DNA of 25,645 nt from IMG/VR virus record IMGVR_UViG_3300008261_003981, positions 9,477 through 35,121 of that record, one strand, 5' to 3'. The translations under genes were made by a program, and so were the position numbers. Numbering within the stretch: position 1 is the first letter of the stretch; each line of letters opens with the position of its first letter. This DNA comes from a virus. The notes beneath the pieces are model-generated. The model made no database searches. It had not been told where the DNA came from and saw only the letters and a list, made by a program, of their open reading frames with translations. This document shows positions 17,088-24,920 of this stretch, piece after piece.

Positions 17088-17665
17088 ATTACACCATAAG
17101 GTTTCACGATCACACCATTAGAAGTTTTCAACACATTGTAAGTTCAATTGGCTTTCCAAAAACAACTATTGAAATTGGTTGTTTTGAAGGAGAAAGCACA
17201 TTCAATATAGCGGCCATTTGCCATCAACGAGATTCTAATTACAAACACTATGCAATCGATCCTTACGATATAAGTGATGATCTACCAGAAAAAAATATAC
17301 CACAGACCAAAGAAATGTTTTTAAGTAATTTAGAAGAATTTGAACCTAAAGGTGTGGTAGAGTTTATTAATAAAAAATCATTTGATGGATTGATTGACTT
17401 ATATAACCGTGGTGTTAAAGCCGATTTCATTTATGTTGATGGTGACCATCGAGCACCAGGTGTATTACAAGATTGTGTTTTAGGATTTGAATTGTTGAAT
17501 AAAGGTGGTGTAATGTTATTTGATGACAGTATGGTATGGAGAAAAGATAACAACCCATGCAACTCACCTAAAATGGCAGTAGATAATTTTATGCAATGTT
17601 ATTGGGATAAATTAGAAATTTTTGAGTTACCTACTGGCTATCAATCTGCTATTCGTAAATTATGA
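17084..17665 (+). CDS. Class I SAM-dependent methyltransferase
   Basis: The product has 193 residues. TTIEIGCFEGESTFNIA (about 27-43) is the glycine-rich SAM-binding motif I, HYAIDPYDIS the acidic motif II, and ADFIYVDGDHRAPGVLQD followed by NKGGVMLFDDS corresponds to the D-G-x-H and post-motif regions of the Methyltransf_24 type. Enzymes of this kind often sit in polysaccharide clusters and O-methylate sugars. It has ATGA overlaps at both ends, linking it to the GT25 gene and the GT2-like gene, so it is probably made in proportion to them. The substrate is inferred from context only. Confidence 0.7.
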   Translation: MNYTIRFHDHTIRSFQHIVSSIGFPKTTIEIGCFEGESTFNIAAICHQRDSNYKHYAIDPYDISDDLPEKNIPQTKEMFLSNLEEFEPKGVVEFINKKSFDGLIDLYNRGVKADFIYVDGDHRAPGVLQDCVLGFELLNKGGVMLFDDSMVWRKDNNPCNSPKMAVDNFMQCYWDKLEIFELPTGYQSAIRKL

Positions 17666-18495
17666 TTCATGTTGTATTAAGGACTTGCAATAGAACTTCT
17701 CTACAGTCCGATAGAATAGTAAATAAATCTGAATGTATTCTTCGGTGTTTAAATTCAATTATCACCAATCTCAGAGATATACCAGAAAAATCATTACACA
17801 TTATTGATGACAATTCTGTTGCTGAATTTCAGGACATACTTAAAGAACTGATTCAACCACACGATTTCGTTACAATCAATTTTTTACCACCAAGAAATCA
17901 AGAAGGATTATCACCTAAGAAAAAATCTAGGCACTCAGTTCAAGTAGCCTACGAATACATCTACAATTTACCTGATGATGATTTGGTGTACATTGTAGAA
18001 GATGATTATCTACATTTTCCTAATGCCATTGGTGAAATGATTGAATCGTGGACATATCTTTCATCGGTCACTGGTTTAGAAATAGGTATTTTTCCACAAG
18101 ATTTCAATCAACTATATTATCATCCAAGTCATCCATATAATGAAACATATTATAGGCCATGTTTTGTTGTTCCTACACAGCATAGATATTATAGGAGCAC
18201 ATGGTTTACACAAGAATCATTTATGATTCAAGCCAAGATATTTAAAAAGTATAAAGAACACTTTGATAAATTATTAATTATTGGTGAAGAAGAACATCAT
18301 TGGGAAGGTAACACGATATCCACGGTGTGGAATAAACCAGAATTTAAAATGTTTATGCCAATGGGTTCACTCGTGGTACATATGTCAAACAAGATGGACA
18401 TACCGTTTTATATAACGAAAGATACCGTAATTAAATTATGGGAAAAAAACAAAACATACTGGTCGTTGGAACAGGATTCTCAGGTTCAGTTATAA
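17662..18495 (+). CDS. GT2-like (GT-A fold) glycosyltransferase
   Basis: The product has 277 residues. It begins MIHVVLRTCNRTS, a typical first strand of GT-A enzymes. It then has LHIIDDNSVAE (nucleotide-binding strand and D-D-N-S) and DDDLVYIVEDDYLHFPNA, where E-D-D acts as the DxD metal site. Later come LIIGEEEHHWEGN and MGSLVVHMSNKM. It may use UDP-galactofuranose, because the next gene makes that donor; this is inference. It starts in an ATGA overlap with the methyltransferase. Its 3' end overlaps the mutase gene by 58 nt, far more than the 4-nt overlaps elsewhere in the operon. The last 14 residues, after a slippery heptamer, look unconserved. Confidence 0.65.
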   Translation: MIHVVLRTCNRTSLQSDRIVNKSECILRCLNSIITNLRDIPEKSLHIIDDNSVAEFQDILKELIQPHDFVTINFLPPRNQEGLSPKKKSRHSVQVAYEYIYNLPDDDLVYIVEDDYLHFPNAIGEMIESWTYLSSVTGLEIGIFPQDFNQLYYHPSHPYNETYYRPCFVVPTQHRYYRSTWFTQESFMIQAKIFKKYKEHFDKLLIIGEEEHHWEGNTISTVWNKPEFKMFMPMGSLVVHMSNKMDIPFYITKDTVIKLWEKNKTYWSLEQDSQVQL

Positions 18496-19439
18496 CCAGG
18501 GAACTGGCCAATCATGGTTATAATATTACCATAATTGACCAAAGAGGCCATATTGGTGGCAACTGTTATGATGAGATGATAGATGGTGTTCTAGTACACC
18601 GCTACGGACCGCACATCCTACACACAAATAACAGTAGAGTAATTGAATGGTTGTCCCAATACACCGAGTGGGTACCATATCAACATAAAGTCAAAGCATA
18701 CCACAAAGGCCAATATTTAACTTTACCACCTAATTTGGAAACACAAAAAATATTGGGTGATAAATTGTTTGAAACTCTGTATGTGCCTTATTCTAAAAAG
18801 ATGTGGGGCTTGCCAACCGATAAGATTGATAGTAGTATATTAAACCGTATCAAACTAAGAAATGATTTAAACGAATTATATTTTCCAAATGATGAATACC
18901 AATGCCTACCCAAAGGTGGTTATAATAAACTATTTGGAAATATATTAAACCATTCAAATATAAAAATAAAATTAAACACCAAGTTTTCTAAAGAAATGGA
19001 AACTGAATATGATTTTGTTTTTAATTCAATGGCAATAGATGAGTATTATGATTACTGTCATGGTGAATTACCATATCGATCAATTAAGTTTCATTTTACC
19101 AAAAAATCTTACTTTGATATGCCAACATCGGTAGTTAATTTTACGGATGATGGGCCATATACACGCATCACAAAATGGGAATTGTTTCCTGAACATGGAT
19201 TCGGTGAGAGATATACATTAGAAGAACCTTGTGATTATCGAGATAATAATTATGAACGATATTATCCAGTCAAAGATTCAGAAGGTTTAAATCGAGCAAT
19301 ATATAATAAGTATAAGGACATAAAAAACGACAAGGTCCAGTTTATTGGTAGATGTGGATTGTATGTTTATATTGATATGGATATGGCAATCAGTTCATCA
19401 TTGGCAATCGTTGATAATTTTATTAAGGAACAAATATGA
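18438..19439 (+). CDS. glf: UDP-galactopyranose mutase
   Basis: The flavoenzyme interconverts UDP-galactopyranose and UDP-galactofuranose. Residues 7-25 (ILVVGTGFSGSVITREL) form the FAD-binding Rossmann loop. GHIGGNCYDE and HRYGPHILHTNN follow, both signature mutase segments. KKMWGLP, DEYYDYCHGELPYRSIKF and VVNFTDDGPYTRIT match the substrate-binding region. RYYPV and GRCGLYVYIDMDMAI, with the Y-x-Y-x-D-M active-site element, match the end of the fold. At 333 residues it is a little shorter than most bacterial enzymes (about 365-390) but retains the main blocks. The ATG lies inside the GT2 gene. The stop overlaps the next gene by 4 nt. Confidence 0.85.
   Translation: MGKKQNILVVGTGFSGSVITRELANHGYNITIIDQRGHIGGNCYDEMIDGVLVHRYGPHILHTNNSRVIEWLSQYTEWVPYQHKVKAYHKGQYLTLPPNLETQKILGDKLFETLYVPYSKKMWGLPTDKIDSSILNRIKLRNDLNELYFPNDEYQCLPKGGYNKLFGNILNHSNIKIKLNTKFSKEMETEYDFVFNSMAIDEYYDYCHGELPYRSIKFHFTKKSYFDMPTSVVNFTDDGPYTRITKWELFPEHGFGERYTLEEPCDYRDNNYERYYPVKDSEGLNRAIYNKYKDIKNDKVQFIGRCGLYVYIDMDMAISSSLAIVDNFIKEQI
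18444..18450 (+). promoter_or_regulatory. Candidate -1 frameshift slippery heptamer A_AAA_AAC
   Basis: In the GT2 frame the codons are GAA AAA AAC, so the heptamer is in the exact phase required for -1 slippage. After a slip the next codon is CAA at 18450-18452, and the ribosome then reads QNILVVGTGFSG, the mutase frame. A short hairpin, CCAG-GGAA-CTGG (18496-18507), lies about 45 nt downstream, farther than is usual. Function is a hypothesis; the phase is seen directly. Confidence 0.4.
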
Positions 19440-20266
19440 AAAAGATTTTAATTATGGGTTTACCTGGTGCCGGTAAAACATTTTTGGCAGAAGCATTAAA
19501 AAAATACCTAGAAAAACATGCTGAACGAGCCGATTATGGTGAAATGTTACCCATCACAGGATTTAGTGCTCAAGTAACTTGGTTCAATGCTGATGATGTT
19601 CGTAAGAAATTCAATGATTGGGATTTCTCTAAAGAAGGACGTATTCGGCAATCATTAAGAATGGCACAGTTTGCATTTGAAGCTGGTGGTGATTATGTTA
19701 TCTGTGATTTCGTGGCACCTATTCCAGAAATGAGAAACAATTTCAAAGCTGATTGGACAATTTGGGTTGATACAATTGAAGCTGGTCGTTATGAAGATAC
19801 GAATAAAATGTTTGTACCACCAGATGTATATGACTTCCGTGTTACAGAACAAAATGCAGAGAAATGGGCTGAGTTTATTGGTAATCACATTATTGAAAAT
19901 CGTAGGCGGCCTGTGTTTGACTGGAAGAAAGAAACAGTTCAAATGTTAGGTCGTTGGCAACCATGGCATGAAGGTCACCGAGCGTTGTTTGACCGAGCCA
20001 TTGCCAAAACTGGTCAAGTAGTCATTCAAATTCGAGATTGCCAAGGATGGCAAGGTTCTAATCCGTTTGCCATTGAACAGGTTAAATCGTATATCCGTAG
20101 AGATTTAGATCCAATCTATCAAGGCCAATACGAGATTCAAGTGGTACCCAATATCGTCAATATCACCTATGGTCGTGATGTGGGATACAAAATCGAACAA
20201 GAAACCTTTGACAAATTAATCACCGACATCTCAGCCACCAAGATTCGTAAACAAATGGGAGTCTAA
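19436..20266 (+). CDS. APS kinase-like domain fused to a nucleotidyltransferase domain
   Basis: The product has 276 residues. The N-terminal half has a P-loop (GLPGAGKT, residues 8-15), FNADDVRKKFNDWDFSKEGR and IRQSLRMAQFA, which align with the D-G-D-N-V-R and G-F-S-x-x-D-R-x-x-N-I-R-R regions of adenylylsulfate kinase. That enzyme makes PAPS from APS and ATP. From residue 170 a second domain shows LGRWQPWHEGH (H-x-G-H at 178-181) and, at 265-271, ISATKIR, the two hallmarks of the HxGH nucleotidyltransferase superfamily (NMNAT, ATP sulfurylase and cytidylyltransferase relatives). Its substrate is unknown; APS formation is possible but unproven. The ATGA overlap with the mutase places it in the same operon as the sulfotransferase that would use PAPS. 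Confidence 0.7.
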   Translation: MKKILIMGLPGAGKTFLAEALKKYLEKHAERADYGEMLPITGFSAQVTWFNADDVRKKFNDWDFSKEGRIRQSLRMAQFAFEAGGDYVICDFVAPIPEMRNNFKADWTIWVDTIEAGRYEDTNKMFVPPDVYDFRVTEQNAEKWAEFIGNHIIENRRRPVFDWKKETVQMLGRWQPWHEGHRALFDRAIAKTGQVVIQIRDCQGWQGSNPFAIEQVKSYIRRDLDPIYQGQYEIQVVPNIVNITYGRDVGYKIEQETFDKLITDISATKIRKQMGV

Positions 20267-20270
20267 CCAA

Positions 20271-20309
20271 ATGTGGATGATTTATAAATATAGTATAAAT
20301 CACCCATAT
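20271..20309 (+). promoter_or_regulatory. Long intergenic hairpin containing a late promoter element
   Basis: Arms 20271-20286 and 20294-20309 can pair over 16 positions with 14 Watson-Crick pairs, one G-U and one A-C mismatch, around a 7-nt loop (AATATAG). It lies entirely between the kinase gene and the second RCC1 fibre gene and is followed by a short T run. It could act as a terminator or RNA-processing stem for the cassette transcript, or protect the 5' end of the fibre mRNA. Confidence 0.6.
20283..20290 (+). promoter_or_regulatory. T4-type late promoter element TATAAATA
   Basis: This is an exact consensus match 35 nt before the ATG at 20326. A near copy, TATAAATC, follows at 20294-20301. 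AGGAT at 20313-20317 is a plausible ribosome site. It probably starts late transcription of the RCC1 fibre gene independently of the cassette. Confidence 0.6.
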
Positions 20310-20325
20310 TTTAGGATAGGCTCAA

Positions 20326-22062
20326 ATGACCACGAAAATTCTTGGAACTCAAATCACCGCTGGAACAATTGAAACTACACAATTAAGTAATACAGCAACA
20401 GCAACTCTTGTTAAAACACTAGCGCCTAAAGTTTTATATGCCAACGTGGCCAGTAATACCTTTACAGTATTAGATGATACAGCGGTTAACGTAGGTGGTG
20501 GTTACATTGTGGTTACTGGTGCCGAATTCCAATCTGGGGCCACCGTATTAATTGACACAACTCCTGCTTCAGCCGTTACATACGTAAATTCTACAACTTT
20601 ACAAGTTCAAGTTCCAACAAAATCAGCGGCATCTTATAATCTTTATGTGGTTAATCCTGATGGTGGCGTTGGTATTAAAGTTTCTGGTATTACATATAGT
20701 TCAGAACCATCTTGGGTCACTTCAAGTCCTTTAAGTAATCAAGCAGCCAATACAGCTTTTGCTGTCACTCTTAGTGCCACTGGTGCAAACACATATACTG
20801 TAGCAGCTGGGTCTACATTGCCAGCAGGTACTACATTAGCTGCCAACGGATATTTTTATGGTACAGTTTCTATTGGTGCTCAAACCACATATACATTTAG
20901 TATTGTAGCTACCGATGCTGAACTTCAAGATTCTTCAAAAACATTTCAAGTAACAGTAACGATCCAAGGAATTGATACACCAGGATTTTTGTATACATGG
21001 GGCGCTGTGGGGACTGCAGGTAGCCAGCCAACGGGTGTGATCAATGGAAACGCAGCTACTCCGCAAAAAAATGGATCAGAAACATGGTCCAAAATATCTG
21101 CCGGGTCCGGGTCAAGTAAAGGTATTAAAACCGATGGCACCTTATGGACATGGGGAAAAAATGTGTTGGGTGAATCAGGAGGTGCAAATGCCGTTGACAG
21201 TCCAATACAAATAGGATCAGCGAACAATTGGTCGCTGGTGGATGGCAGGGGGTATTCTGCTGCAGCCATCAAAACCGATGGTACATTGTGGACTTGGGGA
21301 TATAATAATAGGGGTCAATTAGGCCTTAATGGTACAAGTAATCAAAACTTTCCACAACAGGTGGGAACAAATACTAATTGGCAAAGTGTAACATTCACAG
21401 GGTTGGACCTTGAGGCAGCGTTTGCAATCAAAACTGATGGCACACTATGGGCATGGGGAGATAACGAATACGGCATATTAGGACTCAATGATAAAGTTTA
21501 TAGATCCAGTCCAGTACAGGTAGGAACGAATACAAATTGGAGCAAACTTGCTATTGGAACGATTGGAGCTATCAAAACAGATGGTACCTTATGGTTGTGG
21601 GGCAGGGGTCATTATGGTCGATTAGGAATTGGTAACTCAATTTATAGATCAAGTCCAGTACAAGTAGGAGCAGATACAAATTGGAGCATGGTAGTTGGTA
21701 CTCGATATGCTGCAATGGCAGCTATCAAAACAAACGGTACTCTATGGACATGGGGCAGGCAAACAAGAGGTGTATCAGGTCGTGTTAGTGCCGATTTAAC
21801 CGGTGAAACAAACTCGCCAACCCAAGTAGGATCAGCAACCGATTGGAGTCGAATAAGTGCGGGCCAGCAAAATTTTATGATGGCCATTAAAACCAATGGT
21901 ACCTTATGGTTGTGGGGAGATAACCAATATTATCAATTAGGCACAGGTGATGGAGGTCTTAATGTGGCAAATAGATCCAGTCCAACACAAATAGGATCAG
22001 CGACCAAATGGACTACAGTAAGTGCTGGCCGGTTTCATAGTTTGGCTATATCTAATATTTAA
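20326..22062 (+). CDS. RCC1-propeller fibre-like protein, second, intact copy (578 aa)
   Basis: Residues 1-60 are an attachment-like N-terminus (MTTKILGTQITAGTIETTQL). Residues about 62-128 form an IPT/TIG domain (GGGYIVVTGAEFQSGATV, then YNLYVVNPDGGVG). Residues about 128-212 are an Ig-like domain (LPAGTTLAANGYFYGTV, then FSIVATDAE). A seven-bladed RCC1 propeller follows, with blade strands LYTWG, LWTWG, LWTWG, LWAWG, LWLWG, LWTWG and LWLWG. The chain ends HSLAISNI, a strand that can close the first blade. It is a likely fibre tip or receptor-binding protein; glycan binding is inference. It has its own late promoter. It is a paralogue of the gene at 12444-13935, which lies on the other side of the glycan cassette. 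Confidence 0.75.
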   Translation: MTTKILGTQITAGTIETTQLSNTATATLVKTLAPKVLYANVASNTFTVLDDTAVNVGGGYIVVTGAEFQSGATVLIDTTPASAVTYVNSTTLQVQVPTKSAASYNLYVVNPDGGVGIKVSGITYSSEPSWVTSSPLSNQAANTAFAVTLSATGANTYTVAAGSTLPAGTTLAANGYFYGTVSIGAQTTYTFSIVATDAELQDSSKTFQVTVTIQGIDTPGFLYTWGAVGTAGSQPTGVINGNAATPQKNGSETWSKISAGSGSSKGIKTDGTLWTWGKNVLGESGGANAVDSPIQIGSANNWSLVDGRGYSAAAIKTDGTLWTWGYNNRGQLGLNGTSNQNFPQQVGTNTNWQSVTFTGLDLEAAFAIKTDGTLWAWGDNEYGILGLNDKVYRSSPVQVGTNTNWSKLAIGTIGAIKTDGTLWLWGRGHYGRLGIGNSIYRSSPVQVGADTNWSMVVGTRYAAMAAIKTNGTLWTWGRQTRGVSGRVSADLTGETNSPTQVGSATDWSRISAGQQNFMMAIKTNGTLWLWGDNQYYQLGTGDGGLNVANRSSPTQIGSATKWTTVSAGRFHSLAISNI

Positions 22063-22135
22063 TTTTAATTAATTCTGCGATTAGAGAATAAAACAATAAA
22101 AACCTATCGAATTTTAAAAATGGCTATTGACCAGC

Positions 22136-22151
22136 AAGGTATAAATACCTT
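22136..22151 (+). promoter_or_regulatory. T4-type late promoter TATAAATA inside a 7-bp inverted repeat
   Basis: TATAAATA occupies 22140-22147, 20 nt before the ATG of gp13 at 22168. The element sits in AAGGTAT-AA-ATACCTT, perfect 7-bp arms. A TAGGAG ribosome site follows at 22156-22161. The rest of the gap 22063-22167 is AT-rich with no gene. This is the best-placed late promoter in the window. Confidence 0.7.
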
Positions 22152-22167
22152 AATATAGGAGATTATT

Positions 22168-22935
22168 ATGCCGGCTGTAACAGATAGACAAACATTTAAA
22201 GATTATTGCCTACGTAGATTAGGTTTTCCCGTCATTGATATTAACGTGGATGAGGATCAAATCGAAGATCGAATTGATGATGCCCTTCAATACTGGCAAG
22301 ATTACCATTTTGATGGACTTCAAAAATTTTATTATGTCAAAGCAATAACTCAAAGTGATATTGACCAAAAATACATTGATTTAAGTAATGTTCAAGATAG
22401 TTCCAATAATAAATTAGATATTGTTGGTATCTCTCGTATATTCCCTATTCAAGATTCTCAAGCGTCCATTAGTATGTTTGACCTAAGATATCAATTACGA
22501 TTAAATGAACTCTATGATTTTACCTCTGCATCATATGTTAACTATACATTAACACTACAACATCTACGTTCATTAGAACTTATGTTTTCGGGTGAAGTAC
22601 CAATTCGTTTTCAACGTCATATGCAAAAGTTGTACATTGATTGGGCATGGGGATCATCACAGGCACCTAAAATTGTTGTTGCTGAGTGTTATGCTAACAT
22701 TGACCCTACTGTTTATAACAGAGTATGGAATGACCGTTGGATGAAAGAATATACTACGGCGTTAATCAAAAGAACATGGGGTAATAATTTAAAGAAGTTT
22801 AATAATCTACAGTTGCCTGGTGGTGTAACACTAAACGGCGATAAAATCTATGAAGAAGCCGTTGGTGAAATTGAAAAGTTGGAAACCGAAATGCAAAACG
22901 AATATGGTGCACCATTAGAATGGTTTATGAATTAA
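22168..22935 (+). CDS. gp13: T4 gp13-like neck protein
   Basis: The product has 255 residues. The N-terminal DRQTFKDYCLRRLGFPVIDI and the acidic helix EDQIEDRIDDALQYWQDYHF are typical of T4-like gp13. The C-terminal WMKEYTTALIKRTWGNNLKKF, then GDKIYEEA and LETEMQ, also fits. T4 gp13 (309 aa) joins the portal side of the filled head with gp14 to form the neck to which the tail docks; this version is shorter. It has a strong RBS and a late promoter. The next gene starts 1 nt after its stop, and the order gp13-gp14-gp15 supports the call. Confidence 0.85.
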   Translation: MPAVTDRQTFKDYCLRRLGFPVIDINVDEDQIEDRIDDALQYWQDYHFDGLQKFYYVKAITQSDIDQKYIDLSNVQDSSNNKLDIVGISRIFPIQDSQASISMFDLRYQLRLNELYDFTSASYVNYTLTLQHLRSLELMFSGEVPIRFQRHMQKLYIDWAWGSSQAPKIVVAECYANIDPTVYNRVWNDRWMKEYTTALIKRTWGNNLKKFNNLQLPGGVTLNGDKIYEEAVGEIEKLETEMQNEYGAPLEWFMN

Positions 22936-22936
22936 C

Positions 22937-23818
22937 ATGGCAACTTCAGTTTATTTTAACAACTATAACTCTGTAGCCGAACAACGAGTTTTAGAGGATC
23001 TAATTGTTGAGTCCATAAAAATTATGGGCTTTGATGGTTATTATCTACCAAACGATAACGATATTGCTCGTGATTTATTGTTTGGTGAAGATCCAGTTAA
23101 AAAATTTCAATCAGCATTTCCATTAGAACTCTATCTTTCCAATTCATTAGATTATGATGGTGAAAAAGAATTCTTTTCTAAATTTGGTTTAGAAATTAAA
23201 AACAATGTTAATGTGATTGTTTCTAAAAGGTCATTTTCTCAACGAGTTCCACAAAATGTATTTCAAAGGCCTCGTGAAGGTGATTTAATTTATGTTCCTT
23301 TTTTAAATGGTACAGGTGAATTGTATGAAATTAAATTTGCAGATCAAGATAAAGATTTTAATACATTGGGAAGAAAAGTACCATACTTTTACGAATTACA
23401 ATTAGAGAAATTCAAATTCTCACATGAGCTCATCAACACAGGTGTTCAAGAAATTGATGATTCAGCAACATTTTCATCTTACACAATACAACTCAATGTT
23501 GCTGCTGGTGCAGGTACATATCAAAATAAAGAAATTGTTTATCAAGCGCTCGATAGTACAGAAGCCAATGCAACCGTGGTTGCTGTGGTACAAGAATGGA
23601 ACAAAAAAGCCAATACACTAAACGTTACCAATATTGCTGGTGAATTTATACCTAACAGAAATATTATTGGTGCATCAAGTAATGCTAGTTATGTTTTAGC
23701 TAATTTTAATCCATTAAAAGATAGTACTAGAGATGAATCAAGTGATAACTACATTATCGAGAATCAAGCCAATTCAATTATTGATTTTTCTGAAACCAAT
23801 CCGTTTGGAAGTATATAA
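22937..23818 (+). CDS. gp14: T4 gp14-like neck protein
   Basis: The product has 293 residues. The start, SVYFNNYNSVAEQRVLEDLI then IMGFDGYYLPND, and the segment FQSAFPLELYLSNSLDYDGE are characteristic of gp14 in T4-like phages. With gp13 it completes the neck. Residues about 190-262 carry an extra beta domain (GTYQNKEIVYQ, TLNVTNIAGEF, ASYVLANFNP) that T4 gp14 (256 aa) lacks and that is also present in gp15 here. The stop overlaps the start of gp15 by one base (TAATG). Confidence 0.85.
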   Translation: MATSVYFNNYNSVAEQRVLEDLIVESIKIMGFDGYYLPNDNDIARDLLFGEDPVKKFQSAFPLELYLSNSLDYDGEKEFFSKFGLEIKNNVNVIVSKRSFSQRVPQNVFQRPREGDLIYVPFLNGTGELYEIKFADQDKDFNTLGRKVPYFYELQLEKFKFSHELINTGVQEIDDSATFSSYTIQLNVAAGAGTYQNKEIVYQALDSTEANATVVAVVQEWNKKANTLNVTNIAGEFIPNRNIIGASSNASYVLANFNPLKDSTRDESSDNYIIENQANSIIDFSETNPFGSI

Positions 23819-24909
23819 TGGCCAACACTTTTTATAATCGAATCATACGAAAACTGGTTATTGGTTTTGGTAATATGTTTAATGACATTACTTTGGTTCG
23901 TTACAATCCTAATTTGACTGAAGCAGAACGATTAATTGTTCCTATTATTTACGGACCAAAAGAGTTATATGTTTTTCGTAACGAAGAAGATTCATTATTG
24001 GATAAAAAAGTTCAAGTAACACTACCAAGAATGTCATTTGAAATGACCGGTTTTACATACGATGCTTCTAGAAAATTAAACACCAATTTTAAAAATTTTG
24101 CACAAACAAATACTGGTTTGGTATCACAATATAATCCTGTACCATATAATTTTGATTTTAACCTTTACATTTATGTAAGAAACATTGAAGATGGTACGCA
24201 AATTATCGAACATATTCTTCCTTACTTTACACCAGATTATACAATCAAATTAAATTTAATACCTGAAATGGGTATTGTTAAAGAAGTTCCAATAATTTTA
24301 AATTCAACTTCACAAGATATAGATTATGAAGGTGATTATTCTAGAGGTACCAGAAACATTATTTGGACACTAAACTTTACGGTCAAAGGATTTATATTTG
24401 GTAAAATTAATGATTCATCTAGTGGTTTGATTACACATTCAATTACATCCGTTTTAAACAAAATTGGACCAGAGGATGTTGTTCTCTTTAATATGAATGC
24501 AAATTCTGGTTTTGGAAATTACCAAGTAGGTGAAATTGTATATCAAGGATACTCAGCCGGCACAGCAACTGCCACCGGAAAAGTTATAATCTGGAACAAT
24601 AATACATTACACCTAACAAACATTAATGGAAATTTTGTTTCGAGTGTACCTATTCGATCAACCAGTTCAAGTACAAATTACACATTTGCTTCTTACAGTC
24701 CAACACCAGAAACACTTGCAAGAATTAACGTTACGCCATCTCCAACCGATGCAAATGTCAATACACCACATATTATTAATTCGGAGATATCAGAGTTTCC
24801 AAATATCGTAAGTGGTGAGTTACCAGATAATTTTGCTGGTGATGCCATGCTTCAGGTTGGAGAAGATGACCTACATATACAACAACAGAAAACAACAGAT
24901 TTACAGTAA
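23818..24909 (+). CDS. gp15: T4 gp15-like tail terminator / sheath stabiliser
   Basis: The product has 363 residues. The N-terminal part (TFYNRIIRKLVIGFGNMFND, LIVPIIYGPKELY, LPRMSFEMTGFTYDASRKLN) is the highly conserved core of gp15, the hexameric ring that caps the tail tube and sheath and binds the neck. Later PYNFDFNLYIYVRNIEDG and IWTLNFTVKGFIFG complete the family fold. It is longer than T4 gp15 (272 aa) because of an added domain at about 230-297 (GNYQVGEIVYQ, TLHLTNINGNF) similar to that in gp14, plus a roughly 65-residue tail. Its start overlaps the gp14 stop. Confidence 0.88.
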   Translation: MANTFYNRIIRKLVIGFGNMFNDITLVRYNPNLTEAERLIVPIIYGPKELYVFRNEEDSLLDKKVQVTLPRMSFEMTGFTYDASRKLNTNFKNFAQTNTGLVSQYNPVPYNFDFNLYIYVRNIEDGTQIIEHILPYFTPDYTIKLNLIPEMGIVKEVPIILNSTSQDIDYEGDYSRGTRNIIWTLNFTVKGFIFGKINDSSSGLITHSITSVLNKIGPEDVVLFNMNANSGFGNYQVGEIVYQGYSAGTATATGKVIIWNNNTLHLTNINGNFVSSVPIRSTSSSTNYTFASYSPTPETLARINVTPSPTDANVNTPHIINSEISEFPNIVSGELPDNFAGDAMLQVGEDDLHIQQQKTTDLQ

Positions 24910-24920
24910 AGGTAAACAAA

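Noticed and set aside
19655-19942. Minus-strand frame of 95 codons inside the kinase gene
   Set aside because: It opposes a well-supported gene, has no recognisable domain and is not in keeping with the one-strand layout.
14044-20266. Cassette as an integrated mobile element or transposon
   Set aside because: No transposase, integrase, terminal inverted repeats or target duplications are visible; flanking paralogy is a sufficient explanation.
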